A stretch of DNA of 64,000 nucleotides from CALLCD01 sp039196965 (GCA_039196965.1 JBCCUK010000018.1:20561-84560), one strand, 5' to 3'. Positions 43,543 through 53,216 are shown, counted from the first letter of the stretch. Notes: generated from the sequence alone by a model not told the origin. Made by a program: numbers and translations.

Positions 43543-45177
43543 ATGCAAGCCTTCGCCGAGCTTCTGGACCGCCTCATCCTGACGCCATCGCGCAATGCCA
43601 AAATCAGGCTCATGGTCGATTATTTTGCAGAGACGCCAGACCCCGCCCGCGGCTGGGCTCTTGCCGCCATCACCCGCGATCTCGATATTCGAGCCGTCAA
43701 AGCTGGTACAATCCGCAAGCTGATCGAAGAACGTGTCGACGCTGAGCTCTTTCGTCTGTCCTATGACTATGTTGGCGATATGGCTGAAACGGTTAGCCTG
43801 ATCTGGCCAGTCGATGACGCGCGCAGGGCCAACCGCCCCCCCGCTCTCGAGGAAGTCGTTGAAACCCTTCAGGAAGCAACCAGAGTCGAGGGGGAGCGCT
43901 TGGTAGAGACCTGGCTGAGCGATCTCGATCCCACCGGGCGATGGGCGTTATTAAAGCTTGTCACCGGTGGCCTTCGAATTGGCGTGTCGGCGCGACTTGC
44001 AAAAATAGCTTTAGCCCAACTCGGCGACGTAGATGTAACGGATATAGAAGATATCTGGCATGGGCTTGCTCCGCCCTATGAGCCACTGTTCGCCTGGCTT
44101 GCAGGCGACGCAGATAAGCCCAACCCCGACATTGCCGCTCCTTTTCGACCAGTCATGCTGGCTCATCCCCTCGTGCCAAAATCAGACCGCGATAATCCGG
44201 ATGCGGTCGACCCGGAACTGATCACAAGTGAAACATTTGCCGCCGAGTGGAAATGGGACGGCATCCGTGTTCAGGCTGTCTCGGAACGGGGCGAACGACG
44301 ACTATACACACGAACCGGAGACGATATCTCCCATACCTTCCCCGATGTAATTGCAGCGCTGGAATTTGATGCTGCATTAGATGGTGAACTGCTTGTTCGC
44401 AGGGCTGATGGCAGTGCCGCGCCGTTCAACGACTTGCAGCAACGGCTCAATCGAAAAACTGTATCGAAAAGGCTTATTGAAGACCGGCCCGCCTTTGTTC
44501 GTGCCTATGATCTTTTGCAGCATGATGACATAGATCTCCGTCCCCTGACATTTCAGGAACGCAGAATGAGGCTGGAGGAATTTATCTCACACATCGAAAC
44601 GGACCGCATCGATATCTCCGATCTCGTACCATTTGAAAATCTGGATGCTCTGGAGGTTGCGAGGAACAATCCTCCGGCTTCTGAGATTGAAGGCTTGATG
44701 CTGAAACGATGGGATTCCGTCTATGAAGTCGGTCGTCCCAAAGGACCTTGGTTTAAATGGAAGCGCGATCCGTTCCTCATCGACGCTGTCATGATGTACG
44801 CCCAGCGCGGCCACGGCAAACGCTCGTCCATGTACTCCGATTTTACATTTGGTGTTTGGCGCAACATCGATGGCGAGGACCAGCTCTCCCCAGTTGGCAA
44901 GGCCTATTTCGGCTTCACAGACGAAGAGTTAAAACGGCTCGACAAATTTGTGCGGGAGAACACAGTGGATCGATTTGGCCCTGTCCGCGCCGTTACAGCC
45001 ACACCCGAGGATGGCCTCGTACTGGAGGTCGCTTTTGAGGGACTTCAGCGCTCACCCCGGCACAAATCCGGCCTCGCCATGCGGTTTCCCCGCATCCACC
45101 GCATAAGGTGGGACAAGCCGACCCATGAAGCGGATCGGCTCGAAACCCTTCAAGCCATGCTCGAGCCTGAGTTCTAG
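43543..45177 (+). CDS. ATP-dependent DNA ligase, repair-cluster (PP_1105) type
   Basis: A 544-residue ligase with the nucleotidyl-transferase lysine in EWKWDGIRVQ (KxDG), an N-terminal helical domain beginning MQAFAELLDRLILTPSRNAK, ELLVRRADG, SEIEGLMLKRWDS and a C-terminal OB-fold (WKRDPFLIDAVMMYAQRG). The ATG at 43543 matches the family start; one at 43525 is an alternative. It works with the exonuclease at 39972 in the Lhr/ligase-associated repair cluster. In related genomes these genes are adjacent; here three other genes lie between. Confidence 0.94.
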   Translation: MQAFAELLDRLILTPSRNAKIRLMVDYFAETPDPARGWALAAITRDLDIRAVKAGTIRKLIEERVDAELFRLSYDYVGDMAETVSLIWPVDDARRANRPPALEEVVETLQEATRVEGERLVETWLSDLDPTGRWALLKLVTGGLRIGVSARLAKIALAQLGDVDVTDIEDIWHGLAPPYEPLFAWLAGDADKPNPDIAAPFRPVMLAHPLVPKSDRDNPDAVDPELITSETFAAEWKWDGIRVQAVSERGERRLYTRTGDDISHTFPDVIAALEFDAALDGELLVRRADGSAAPFNDLQQRLNRKTVSKRLIEDRPAFVRAYDLLQHDDIDLRPLTFQERRMRLEEFISHIETDRIDISDLVPFENLDALEVARNNPPASEIEGLMLKRWDSVYEVGRPKGPWFKWKRDPFLIDAVMMYAQRGHGKRSSMYSDFTFGVWRNIDGEDQLSPVGKAYFGFTDEELKRLDKFVRENTVDRFGPVRAVTATPEDGLVLEVAFEGLQRSPRHKSGLAMRFPRIHRIRWDKPTHEADRLETLQAMLEPEF

Positions 45178-45183
45178 GCTCTG

Positions 45184-46932
45184 TTAGCCGCGCGGCTGAA
45201 AACGATCGCGCAGGACCGTCTTCAGAATCTTGCCATTTGCATTGCGTGGTAGCGGCTCGGTTTCCAACTGGATCTCTACCGGCACTTTAAACGCCGCAAG
45301 CTGGCTGGCTACATGGGCTCGCAGATCGTCTGCGGAGACCGACTGGCCAGGCTTCACCTGCACTACAGCACCAACCTCTTCGCCCAGAACTTTATGGGGT
45401 ATTCCGACTACGGACGCATCCATAATCGCCGGATGATCGTAAAGCGCGCTTTCCACCTCAATACAGTAAACATTCTCACCACCTCGGATGAGCATGTCCT
45501 TCGCCCGATCGACGATGTAGACAAAGCCTTCGTCATCGAGACGGGCAAGATCGCCTGTGACGACCCATCCATCGATGAAGGTCTTTGCTGTGGCCTCCGG
45601 CTTGTTCCAATAGGCTTTGCAATTCATCGGGCCCTTGCACCAAAGCTCGCCAACTTCGCCCGGCGGCAGGGTCTCGCCGTCAGGACCGACCACCTTCAGT
45701 TCAACAGCCAGCGATGGACACCCGGCGCTGTCCGGACGATTGATATAATCCTCGCCAAAATTTTGGGTCGCCGTAGCGCAGGTCTCCGTCATACCCCAGC
45801 CATTCGATGGCTGAGCATTCTTGAAAGAGGATTTAATCGTTGAGACAAGTTCGGGCGCGGAAGGCGCGCCGCCATAGGCAACTGCTTCGATCGACGAGAG
45901 ATCATATTTATCCCGATCTGGATGTTCGAGAATCTGCCAGGCAATGGCCGGCACACCGCCAACAGATTTGATCCGCTCACGCTCAATTATCGGCAGCGCC
46001 TTTCCAGCATCCCACTTGTACATGAGCACGATTTTTCCGCCGGTCGCCCAGATCGGAACAAGGACCGCAAATGCTCCCGTTGCGTGGAAGAATGGAACCG
46101 AAAGCAATGTAGATGTCGCATCCGCCGGATCATCGCTCGCCTCTGGAATTGGCTCGCCGGCTCGCAAGTAGCGCCGCGCTCGGCATGTCAGCGCATTGAA
46201 CATGTTTGATATGATGGCTCGGTGGCTCGCCAGAGCGCCCTTAGGTTTGCCGGTTGTGCCAGAGGTATACATGATGGTCGCATCGTCTTCCGGCGCGATA
46301 TCCACAGCAGGAGGAGCAATTTCTTCCAAGGACGCCCAAGTGTCGGCGGTCCCGATCAGCGCTTCCATGGATTGAAGACGTGGATCACCGCGCTCCTCAT
46401 CATCACGGGCCACGATCATGGCCTCCAGAGCCGGCATATTCGGCCAGTGCTCCCGAATGCGCTCAAAAATCTGGGGGTCGACCACAACAAGCCGGCATCC
46501 GGAATCATTGATGCCATACTCCAGCTCCGCGCCCGTCCACCAGGAATTCATGGGTGTGACGATTGCGCCGACAAGGAGGCCAGCCCAGAAAGCAACAGGC
46601 CACTGCGGGTAGTTCCGCATGATAATGCCAATACGGTCCCCCTTCTTGATCCCATAGGTCTCAACAAGAACGCGCGCAAAGTGATCCACAGCCTTTGCAT
46701 TCGCCGCAAATGTCACCCGCTCATCTTCATAGACGACAAAATCCCGCTCGCCCCATGCCCGACCCGCATTGAAGAGGTCAGCCAAAGTCGGCGGCGCTTC
46801 GGCATAGGTCTTGAGTGACACCCCATCGATTTCAGTATCTGAGATTGCCAGCGGTGATCCTGGCGCAGCAAGTGCTGCATTGGCGTCAACAGTGGCCATG
46901 GCTGGCCAGCCTTCCGGCAGATGTCGGGTCAT
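45184..46932 (-). CDS. Acyl-CoA synthetase (AMP-dependent, class I)
   Basis: A 582-residue ANL-superfamily enzyme. The ATP loop MYTSGTTGKPKG, the A5-like segment GWGMTETCA, the DGWVVTGDLARLDDEGF hinge and the C-terminal PRNANGKILK motif with the catalytic Lys are all present. It activates a carboxylic acid to an acyl-AMP and then an acyl-CoA; the substrate is not readable. A start at ATG 46932 with AAGGGAAG upstream is favoured. Confidence 0.93.
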   Translation of the reverse strand: MTRHLPEGWPAMATVDANAALAAPGSPLAISDTEIDGVSLKTYAEAPPTLADLFNAGRAWGERDFVVYEDERVTFAANAKAVDHFARVLVETYGIKKGDRIGIIMRNYPQWPVAFWAGLLVGAIVTPMNSWWTGAELEYGINDSGCRLVVVDPQIFERIREHWPNMPALEAMIVARDDEERGDPRLQSMEALIGTADTWASLEEIAPPAVDIAPEDDATIMYTSGTTGKPKGALASHRAIISNMFNALTCRARRYLRAGEPIPEASDDPADATSTLLSVPFFHATGAFAVLVPIWATGGKIVLMYKWDAGKALPIIERERIKSVGGVPAIAWQILEHPDRDKYDLSSIEAVAYGGAPSAPELVSTIKSSFKNAQPSNGWGMTETCATATQNFGEDYINRPDSAGCPSLAVELKVVGPDGETLPPGEVGELWCKGPMNCKAYWNKPEATAKTFIDGWVVTGDLARLDDEGFVYIVDRAKDMLIRGGENVYCIEVESALYDHPAIMDASVVGIPHKVLGEEVGAVVQVKPGQSVSADDLRAHVASQLAAFKVPVEIQLETEPLPRNANGKILKTVLRDRFQPRG

Positions 46933-47020
46933 GCGTTTCTTCCCTTAGAGCTTATTTTATCCTGTTGCGCAGAAGAAACACGCTCCGGCATGGTGAGAAA
47001 AGGGGTAACGCTGGGTAAGC

Positions 47021-47446
47021 TTACAATAAGTCGGCAAGTTCTTTCGCTGAATGAACTCTTTGGCCGAGGCGAATCCATAGAAAATCAGGGCGTACCCGTG
47101 AAAAGTTCCGGCGGAGTACTGTTCCGCAACCAGCTAAGGCAGCGTTCTCTAAAACGGTATGCGCAAGCGTGCGAAACTCCGTCACTGTCTCAGCAGTTTC
47201 GGGTCGTTCGCGATGGCCAGCCGCGATGGTGATACGCCCCGGCGGACCACTTATACCGAGACGCCACCCTCCGAGAGTTGGGACGTGTCCAAGGCATATC
47301 CGCCGCATACAGGCAAATGGCATCCAGGGCGCACGAAACACTCTGCCATCCCATTCGAGACCCGTGGGAGTCAGCCGCCAGTCAATATATCCAGATACGC
47401 CTTTTGGATCGGGAAGACGAAACAAGCGATCCGCATCAACCGTCAC
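47021..47446 (-). CDS. Protein of unknown function coupled to a TPR-like lipoprotein
   Basis: A 141-residue protein without recognised domain. It is rich in Trp, Arg and Gly, has no signal peptide or membrane helix, and contains three Cys. It starts with GTG at 47446, overlapping the lipoprotein gene stop (GTGA, 47443-47446), which supports a real gene. No function can be assigned. The acyl-CoA synthetase gene follows 88 bp downstream. Confidence 0.6.
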   Translation of the reverse strand: MTVDADRLFRLPDPKGVSGYIDWRLTPTGLEWDGRVFRAPWMPFACMRRICLGHVPTLGGWRLGISGPPGRITIAAGHRERPETAETVTEFRTLAHTVLENAALAGCGTVLRRNFSRVRPDFLWIRLGQRVHSAKELADLL

Positions 47447-48099
47447 TTACCAAAATCGCAAAAGCGAAGTTCGCGCCGTGTTCCATCAGGCTCAGTGGCA
47501 CTGTAGGACGGACCTGTCTGATCCTCTCCATCACAGAGATAACCGATCTGGTACATCGCTACGAGCTCTCTGTTTTCGGGGCGAAGATTAGAAGAGAGCA
47601 TAAGGTCGATGGCATCATCATGCTCACCGAGGCGCAAGAGCGCGCTAAAGCGCTGAGAGCGCGTCGATTCCGGTTGGTCCAGCAGGAAATTCAATGATGT
47701 TGCTTCTCCCCTGGCAAGACCAAGAAGGTCCTGGGTCTCTGTCACAACAACGCTTTCGGGATAATCGTCGACCACTTTCTCAAAGTCTGCAATTGCACCC
47801 CAGACATCGAAACCGCTCTCCGACATCCGAAGCTTGCCACGCTCAAAATAGAGAACTGCGCGCTGAGCGTCCGTCAGGCTCGGATCTCCCAGCAACTGGG
47901 TTAACCGGTCGATGGCCGTCGGTGTATTACCAGCTTCAACGAGCGCGTCGGCTGTAGACAGCGCACGATCGAATTCGGTGATATCGCTGGTGCTTATCGA
48001 CGCGGCATCCGTCGTGGCCGTATCGCTATCGGATACTGTGGTGGCACACCCCGTCGCCAGCGCGGTCATGGCCAAGCTGAAAGTCACTGTCCGAAACAT
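47443..48099 (-). CDS. TPR-like lipoprotein
   Basis: A 218-residue lipoprotein: signal sequence with lipobox (ATGC, cysteine 18) and then a Thr/Ser/Asp-rich linker. The rest, from about residue 45, is a chain of helices with TPR-like spacing (ALSTADALVEAGNTPTAIDR, AVLYFERGKLRMSESGF). It resembles NlpI-type lipoproteins in overall arrangement. It is downstream of dxs and co-oriented with the ispA-dxs genes, but its role in that group is unknown. Confidence 0.75.
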   Translation of the reverse strand: MFRTVTFSLAMTALATGCATTVSDSDTATTDAASISTSDITEFDRALSTADALVEAGNTPTAIDRLTQLLGDPSLTDAQRAVLYFERGKLRMSESGFDVWGAIADFEKVVDDYPESVVVTETQDLLGLARGEATSLNFLLDQPESTRSQRFSALLRLGEHDDAIDLMLSSNLRPENRELVAMYQIGYLCDGEDQTGPSYSATEPDGTRRELRFCDFGK

Positions 48100-48203
48100 T
48101 ATGCCGTGTCTCCATTTAGAACTTCATTGGCAAGACACTATCCCCGTACACCGCGCGCTCAAGGGGCAACACTGTGACAATTCAAGGATTTTGGCGAGTA
48201 GTC

Positions 48204-50120
48204 TCAGCCCGCGCTTGCCGGTTCGATCTCGGCTACGTTGCCCCGGCCAAGCGCCGCTATCGCACAGGCTGCAATATCCCGTGCCGTAAGACCGGCATCA
48301 ACATACATGCTCGCCGGTGCATCCTGATCCTGGAATTTGTCCGGCAGGGTCATCGTACGGATCTTAACGCCCTCATCAAGCGCGCCCACACTGGCAAGGT
48401 GTTGCAGGACAAATGCCCCGAAGCCACCAATCGCGCCCTCTTCCACCGTGATAAGCACTTCGTGGTTCTTTGCCAGCCGCTCAACAAGCTCCGTATCCAG
48501 AGGTTTGGCAAAGCGAGCATCAGCGACTGTCGTTGATAGACCCTGGGCTGCCAGCATCTCGGCGGCCTGCGAGGCTTCAGCGAGACGCGTGCCAAAGGAT
48601 AGAAGGGCGATTGTCGTGCCTTCTTTGACAATGCGTCCTTTCCCGATCTCAAGAGGTACGCCGACTTCAGGCATTTCAACCCCAACACCCTCGCCGCGCG
48701 GATAGCGGAAGGCAGAAGGCCGGTCATCGATTTGCGCTGCCGTGGCAACCATGTGAACGAGTTCGGCCTCGTCAGCTGCGGCCATAGAAACAACCCCGGG
48801 CAGAGCGCCAAGATAGCCGATATCGAAGCTACCTGCATGGGTCGGCCCGTCGGCACCAACTAGGCCTGCGCGGTCAATCGCGAAGCGAACGGGCAAGCGC
48901 TGAATGGCTACGTCATGCACAACCTGATCATAGCCGCGCTGCAGGAATGTGGAGTAGATGGCGCAAAACGGCTTCATCCCGTCAGCGGCAAGTCCGGCTG
49001 AAAATGTAACGGCATGCTGCTCAGCAATGCCGACATCGAATGTGCGGTCCGGAAACGCCTCACCAAAGATGTTTACGCCTGTGCCGGATGGCATAGCCGC
49101 AGTAATCGCGCAGATTTTGTCATCCTTTTCAGCCTCTTTCACAAGGCTTGCGCCGAAGACCTTGGTATAGGTTGGCGCATTGGGCTGGCTCTTCTTCTGC
49201 TGTCCTGTGACCACGTCAAATTTGGCAACACCGTGATACTTGTCAGCCGAATTCTCAGCAGGCTCATAACCCTTGCCTTTCTGAGTGACCGCATGGATCA
49301 GGATAGGACCGTTCGCCATCGACTTGCAGTTCTCAAGGATGGGGATCAGCACATCCATATCGTGCCCATCGATCGGACCGACATAGTAGAAGCCAAGCTC
49401 CTCAAACAGAGTGCCACCCATGGCAAAGCCGCGAAGATACTCTTCGGCCCGCTTTGCCGGAATTTTCAGCCCGATCGGCTCTACCACGCGCTTCGCAAGA
49501 TTTCGAAGGCCGCGATAGGACCGTGACGATACTAGCTGCGAGAGATAATGGCTCATCGCGCCTACAGGTGGCGCAATCGACATGTCATTATCGTTCAGGA
49601 TCACGATCATCCGCGATCCGTCAGAGCCTGCATTGTTCATCGCCTCATAAGCCATGCCCGCTGACATGGATCCGTCGCCGATAACGCAAACTACGTGATT
49701 GTCACCACCCTGAAGATCGCGAGATTTCGCAAAGCCTAGTCCGGCAGAAATAGACGTCGCCGCATGGGCCGCACCAAAAGGATCATACTCGCTTTCTGCC
49801 CTTTTTGTGAAACCGGACAGGCCACCACCCTGGCGAAGTGTGCGAATACGGTCACGCCGGCCCGTCAGGATTTTGTGCGGATAGCACTGATGTCCGACAT
49901 CGAAGATCAGCTTGTCATCCGGCGTATCGAACACGGCGTGGATCGCCACAGTCAATTCAACAACGCCAAGTGCTGAGCCGAGATGGCCACCCGTGACAGA
50001 GACGGTGTCAATCACTTCAGCGCGGACTTCATCCGCTATCGTCGTCAATTTTTCTTTGTCTAGGCCTTTGAGATCATTCGGCGTTTTCACGCTATCGAGA
50101 TTTGGGGTGTCTACGGCCAT
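48204..50120 (-). CDS. dxs: 1-deoxy-D-xylulose-5-phosphate synthase
   Basis: A 638-residue thiamine-diphosphate enzyme that condenses pyruvate and glyceraldehyde-3-phosphate in the MEP isoprenoid pathway. Visible motifs are TGGHLGSALGVVELTVA, DVGHQCYPHKILTGRR, the TPP-binding GDGSMSAGMAYEAMNNAG...NDNDMSI, and AEQHAVTFSAGLA. The length is typical. xseB, ispA and dxs run in order on the minus strand (51315 to 48204), a common proteobacterial cluster. Confidence 0.97.
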   Translation of the reverse strand: MAVDTPNLDSVKTPNDLKGLDKEKLTTIADEVRAEVIDTVSVTGGHLGSALGVVELTVAIHAVFDTPDDKLIFDVGHQCYPHKILTGRRDRIRTLRQGGGLSGFTKRAESEYDPFGAAHAATSISAGLGFAKSRDLQGGDNHVVCVIGDGSMSAGMAYEAMNNAGSDGSRMIVILNDNDMSIAPPVGAMSHYLSQLVSSRSYRGLRNLAKRVVEPIGLKIPAKRAEEYLRGFAMGGTLFEELGFYYVGPIDGHDMDVLIPILENCKSMANGPILIHAVTQKGKGYEPAENSADKYHGVAKFDVVTGQQKKSQPNAPTYTKVFGASLVKEAEKDDKICAITAAMPSGTGVNIFGEAFPDRTFDVGIAEQHAVTFSAGLAADGMKPFCAIYSTFLQRGYDQVVHDVAIQRLPVRFAIDRAGLVGADGPTHAGSFDIGYLGALPGVVSMAAADEAELVHMVATAAQIDDRPSAFRYPRGEGVGVEMPEVGVPLEIGKGRIVKEGTTIALLSFGTRLAEASQAAEMLAAQGLSTTVADARFAKPLDTELVERLAKNHEVLITVEEGAIGGFGAFVLQHLASVGALDEGVKIRTMTLPDKFQDQDAPASMYVDAGLTARDIAACAIAALGRGNVAEIEPASAG

Positions 50121-50160
50121 ATGTTCGCGCCTCCGGGCGCTATGTTCTCTATTCGGCAGA

Positions 50161-51045
50161 TTAATGCCCTCTTTCTAGTACATAATCTACCGATTGAAGC
50201 AAGATATTGGCGCGATTACGAAAAATCACCAAATGTTCTTTCGCCTGAGCGGCAAGCAGCCGCACGCGCTGGCTGGCTCCGTCAACACCGAGCAATGTGA
50301 CGAAATTTGCTTTGCCAGCGGCCTCATCCTTGCCCGTCGCCTTGCCGACTGTCTCGGCGTCTGCGGTTACATCCAGCAGATCATCTGCGATTTGGTAGGC
50401 AAGACCGAGATCATTTGCAAAACCGGCAAGAGCGTGGAGTTCCGCCTCAGAAGCGCCACCAACAATTCCGCCGGCTTCCACGGCATAGGAAATCAAGGCA
50501 CCGGTCTTCATGCGCTGCATCCGAGTGATCGTATTGATGTCCCTCGTATGTTCTACACCCAGCATATCGATCATCTGACCTCCCACCATGCCGCGGGCAC
50601 CAGCTGCCTCGGCAAGGCGGTCCATTAGACGAATACGTGTAGCCGCATCCCGATGGGTATCTTCATCACAAAGGATCTTGAAAGCCAGGGTCAGCAGAGC
50701 ATCGCCTGCAAGCACCGCCGTGGCCTCATCATAGGCCTTGTGCACCGTCGGCTGCCCACGGCGGAAATCATCATCGTCCATACAGGGCAGATCATCGTGG
50801 ACGAGCGAATAAGTATGGACACATTCGAGGGCGGCCGCCGTGCGCAGGAGCCACTTTTCATTGGCATCGAACATGTTCCCGCATTCGAGCACAAAGAAAG
50901 GCCGCATGCGTTTTCCATTGGCGAGCGCCGCATGGCGCATGGCGCGCATAAGGTCGGCCTCGGGGCCGCTCGCCGGAGGGATCAGTTGGTCAAGGGCGAC
51001 CGTTACCTTGTCAGCAATCTCTTTAAGCCGGATGTCAAAGTCCAT
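50161..51045 (-). CDS. ispA: Farnesyl diphosphate synthase (polyprenyl synthetase)
   Basis: A 294-residue trans-prenyltransferase with two aspartate-rich motifs: HDDLPCMDDDDFRRG (first, DDxxD type with a CLD-like insertion) and IADDLLD (second). It also has the GKRMRPF motif. It condenses IPP with DMAPP/GPP to form FPP. It lies between xseB and dxs, which supports the assignment over other polyprenyl synthases. Confidence 0.94.
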   Translation of the reverse strand: MDFDIRLKEIADKVTVALDQLIPPASGPEADLMRAMRHAALANGKRMRPFFVLECGNMFDANEKWLLRTAAALECVHTYSLVHDDLPCMDDDDFRRGQPTVHKAYDEATAVLAGDALLTLAFKILCDEDTHRDAATRIRLMDRLAEAAGARGMVGGQMIDMLGVEHTRDINTITRMQRMKTGALISYAVEAGGIVGGASEAELHALAGFANDLGLAYQIADDLLDVTADAETVGKATGKDEAAGKANFVTLLGVDGASQRVRLLAAQAKEHLVIFRNRANILLQSVDYVLERGH

Positions 51046-51066
51046 GCTTGCCCGCCCAATCCAGCC

Positions 51067-51315
51067 TCAGTCAAATGCGGCGGACTCGGTCGTCACTTTG
51101 CCACCCGCCCCCTGAACGATTTGCTCTACCTTTAGCTCTGCAGATTTGAGCTTTGTCTCACAATGACTCTTCAGAGCCGCCCCGCGCTCATAGATGGCAA
51201 TCGATTGCTCAAGTTCGACATCGCCGCTCTCAAGCTTGCCAACGATGACCTCAAGTTCCTTGAGCGCTTCCTCGAAGCTCATGTCCTCTACAGGTTTAGC
51301 TTTGTTGCCTGCCAT
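51067..51315 (-). CDS. xseB: Exodeoxyribonuclease VII small subunit
   Basis: An 82-residue helical protein: SFEEALKELEVIVGKLESGDVELEQSIAIYERG is the family core. XseB forms a complex with XseA that degrades single-stranded DNA. The internal ATG at 51315 (MAGNKAKP) is preferred over 51342. It is the first gene of xseB-ispA-dxs. Confidence 0.93.
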   Translation of the reverse strand: MAGNKAKPVEDMSFEEALKELEVIVGKLESGDVELEQSIAIYERGAALKSHCETKLKSAELKVEQIVQGAGGKVTTESAAFD

Positions 51316-51408
51316 GTCGCATCTCCTGATTGCCGCGACCATAGTTAACAGTCTGCGCTGTCACAATGGCCAGTTCACAATTAGCGGATGAACAGCTGTT
51401 AAACACCG

Positions 51409-52014
51409 CTACTTTCTGAAGTTATATTGACGCCAGGCCCAGTAGCGATCGCCGCCGTTGTAAGAACAACGCCAGCCAAGCTTGCGCAGCTCCTTGCGGA
51501 TCATACGGTTGAACCAACCGTGGGCTGTCAGAAATACCTTACCCTCAGCCGAGGCTTCGTGCAGCGAGATGGCCGCCTCGCGCGCCCTGCGCCGGGATTC
51601 TGAAACCGACTCACCATCCAGCGAGTGGCCAAACAGCCATGCAATCCGTGCGATCACATTCCATGTTTTGGGCAGAAAGCGGAGCAGTTTGAACCGGGGC
51701 GGCGGCAGAGGTGCCTCATTGAACAAGGGATCAGCTCTTGCAGGTTGATCCGGGGCAGCCAGGGTCATCGTCTCTTGAGCCCTTAGCCGACCGGACGTTA
51801 CGAAGATATCTGCATCTAAAACAGCCGTCTTTAGATGATCCGGAGCCTCTTGTCCGGGTTGAAGCCCACCAGCCTCATAATCCGCCCACCACTTCACATA
51901 AGACCGCCAATCGAGCCGTGGCCCTTTTGTACGATCAAGTGCTGGCTTGCCATGCCGTGCAATGATTATGGGACTACGAACAGTCTCGGAGAGAGATCCG
52001 CCGGATCGACTCAT
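51409..52014 (-). CDS. Histidine phosphatase family protein
   Basis: A 201-residue phosphoglycerate-mutase-fold protein. It has an RHG motif (IIIARHGKP) near residue 20, a VTSGRLRAQETM segment, and the second catalytic His in LTAHGWFNRMI. The substrate is unknown. It follows lepB on the same strand after a 102-bp gap. Confidence 0.85.
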   Translation of the reverse strand: MSRSGGSLSETVRSPIIIARHGKPALDRTKGPRLDWRSYVKWWADYEAGGLQPGQEAPDHLKTAVLDADIFVTSGRLRAQETMTLAAPDQPARADPLFNEAPLPPPRFKLLRFLPKTWNVIARIAWLFGHSLDGESVSESRRRAREAAISLHEASAEGKVFLTAHGWFNRMIRKELRKLGWRCSYNGGDRYWAWRQYNFRK

Positions 52015-52116
52015 CGTAGTTTAGGCCTCTTCTCGCTTGCTGGAGCACTCGCCGACTCCACATTGATGGGCGTAAACTTGTTGGCCATTATCGGCAAGGT
52101 GACAAAGCGGTATACG

Positions 52117-53046
52117 CTACAACCCACGCCAGACGCGAGGCTTCGCGCATTCGAGACGCGGGTCGCTTGCACAGCGTTTCGTGGTCCAGAGCACAGTCTC
52201 CGCCCGCCCAATAAGATTATCGAACGGAATAAAACCGACAGATACATGGCTGTCGACCCAGTTCTCGGTCGGTTCGCAATCGACGCTGGAATAGACACCG
52301 TCAATCGGTGGACAGTGGCCTGACGAACTCCGTATTGCGCGTGCGCTGCGTTTGGAACGCTGACGCAAAGCTTCGAGATCTGGCGTTGAGCGGAAATCAG
52401 TATAGCGCGAATCAAGAGAATTATCGCGATTGTCGCCAGCGAAGAAGAAATGTCCTTCGGGCACACTGAATACTTTTCCAGTATCATTGCTGGAACTGCT
52501 GTTCCACTCATGGCTTAGGAACTCGGTATCGCCGACCACGTTTCGATACTCGCGCGTGTAAACGGCACCTGAATTCCCATTCGGCCGGTACCGGAAGTCC
52601 CGCGTCAGATCCTGACGGATATTCTGTCCATTGACGTAGATGTCTTGCCCACGCACCTCTATCCGATCGCCTGGCATACCGATCAACCGCTTGATCATGA
52701 CACGATTGGTATGGGGATGCATGAACACGGCCACATCGCCCGCCTCGGGCATCCGTGCGAACAGTCTGCCATCCCCGAGAGGCAGGATTCGGCCAACGCC
52801 CCACGGCACGGAATAGCGAGAATAACCATAGGCGAATTTGTTCACGACCACGCGGTCACCCACCTGCAACGACGGAACCATGCTCTCCGACGGGATCACC
52901 CTTTGCTCGTAAAGCACCATCGAAAACACAAACAGAGCCGGAATGAAAACAACCAGCAAACGGGCCCATTCCATAATCTCGGCCTTCACCTTGTCCATAA
53001 AGGTCATAGACGTGGTTTGTTGGGACTCTGGTGTGGTCTCGGTCAT
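52117..53046 (-). CDS. lepB: Signal peptidase I
   Basis: A 309-residue type I signal peptidase. It has an N-terminal transmembrane helix (about residues 27-46), the catalytic Ser in IPSESMVPSL, the catalytic Lys in MIKRLIGMPGD, and GDNRDNSLDSR. A loop of about 60 residues between the last conserved box and the end contains a basic run and a Cys pair (HCPPID... VDCEP). The typical lepB-rnc-era linkage is not present: a histidine phosphatase gene follows instead. Confidence 0.95.
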   Translation of the reverse strand: MTETTPESQQTTSMTFMDKVKAEIMEWARLLVVFIPALFVFSMVLYEQRVIPSESMVPSLQVGDRVVVNKFAYGYSRYSVPWGVGRILPLGDGRLFARMPEAGDVAVFMHPHTNRVMIKRLIGMPGDRIEVRGQDIYVNGQNIRQDLTRDFRYRPNGNSGAVYTREYRNVVGDTEFLSHEWNSSSSNDTGKVFSVPEGHFFFAGDNRDNSLDSRYTDFRSTPDLEALRQRSKRSARAIRSSSGHCPPIDGVYSSVDCEPTENWVDSHVSVGFIPFDNLIGRAETVLWTTKRCASDPRLECAKPRVWRGL

Positions 53047-53216
53047 GCGCTTTGAACTTCTACCCTTTTGGCCAACACGATTATCCAGACGGCCCCTGCC
53101 TTACCCCTTCTCGGACAAGCCCGACAAGACTCAACGCGCAACCTCAACATCATATGTGAAGATTTAAGGGCACTGGGTAGCCCCCCGCGCATGAAATGCT
53201 GCTCTAACTCATTTGT

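Noticed and set aside
46222..46818. A 198-codon plus-strand ORF opposite the acyl-CoA synthetase
   Set aside because: It is complementary to a well-supported enzyme gene and shows no family features.
51340..51365. GTTAAC-containing site upstream of xseB considered as a CtrA half-site
   Set aside because: The paired TTAA-N7-TTAA arrangement is not present.
52011..52088. A 25-residue peptide overlapping the histidine phosphatase start by ATGA
   Set aside because: The overlap is suggestive, but no ribosome-binding site or conserved motif supports it.
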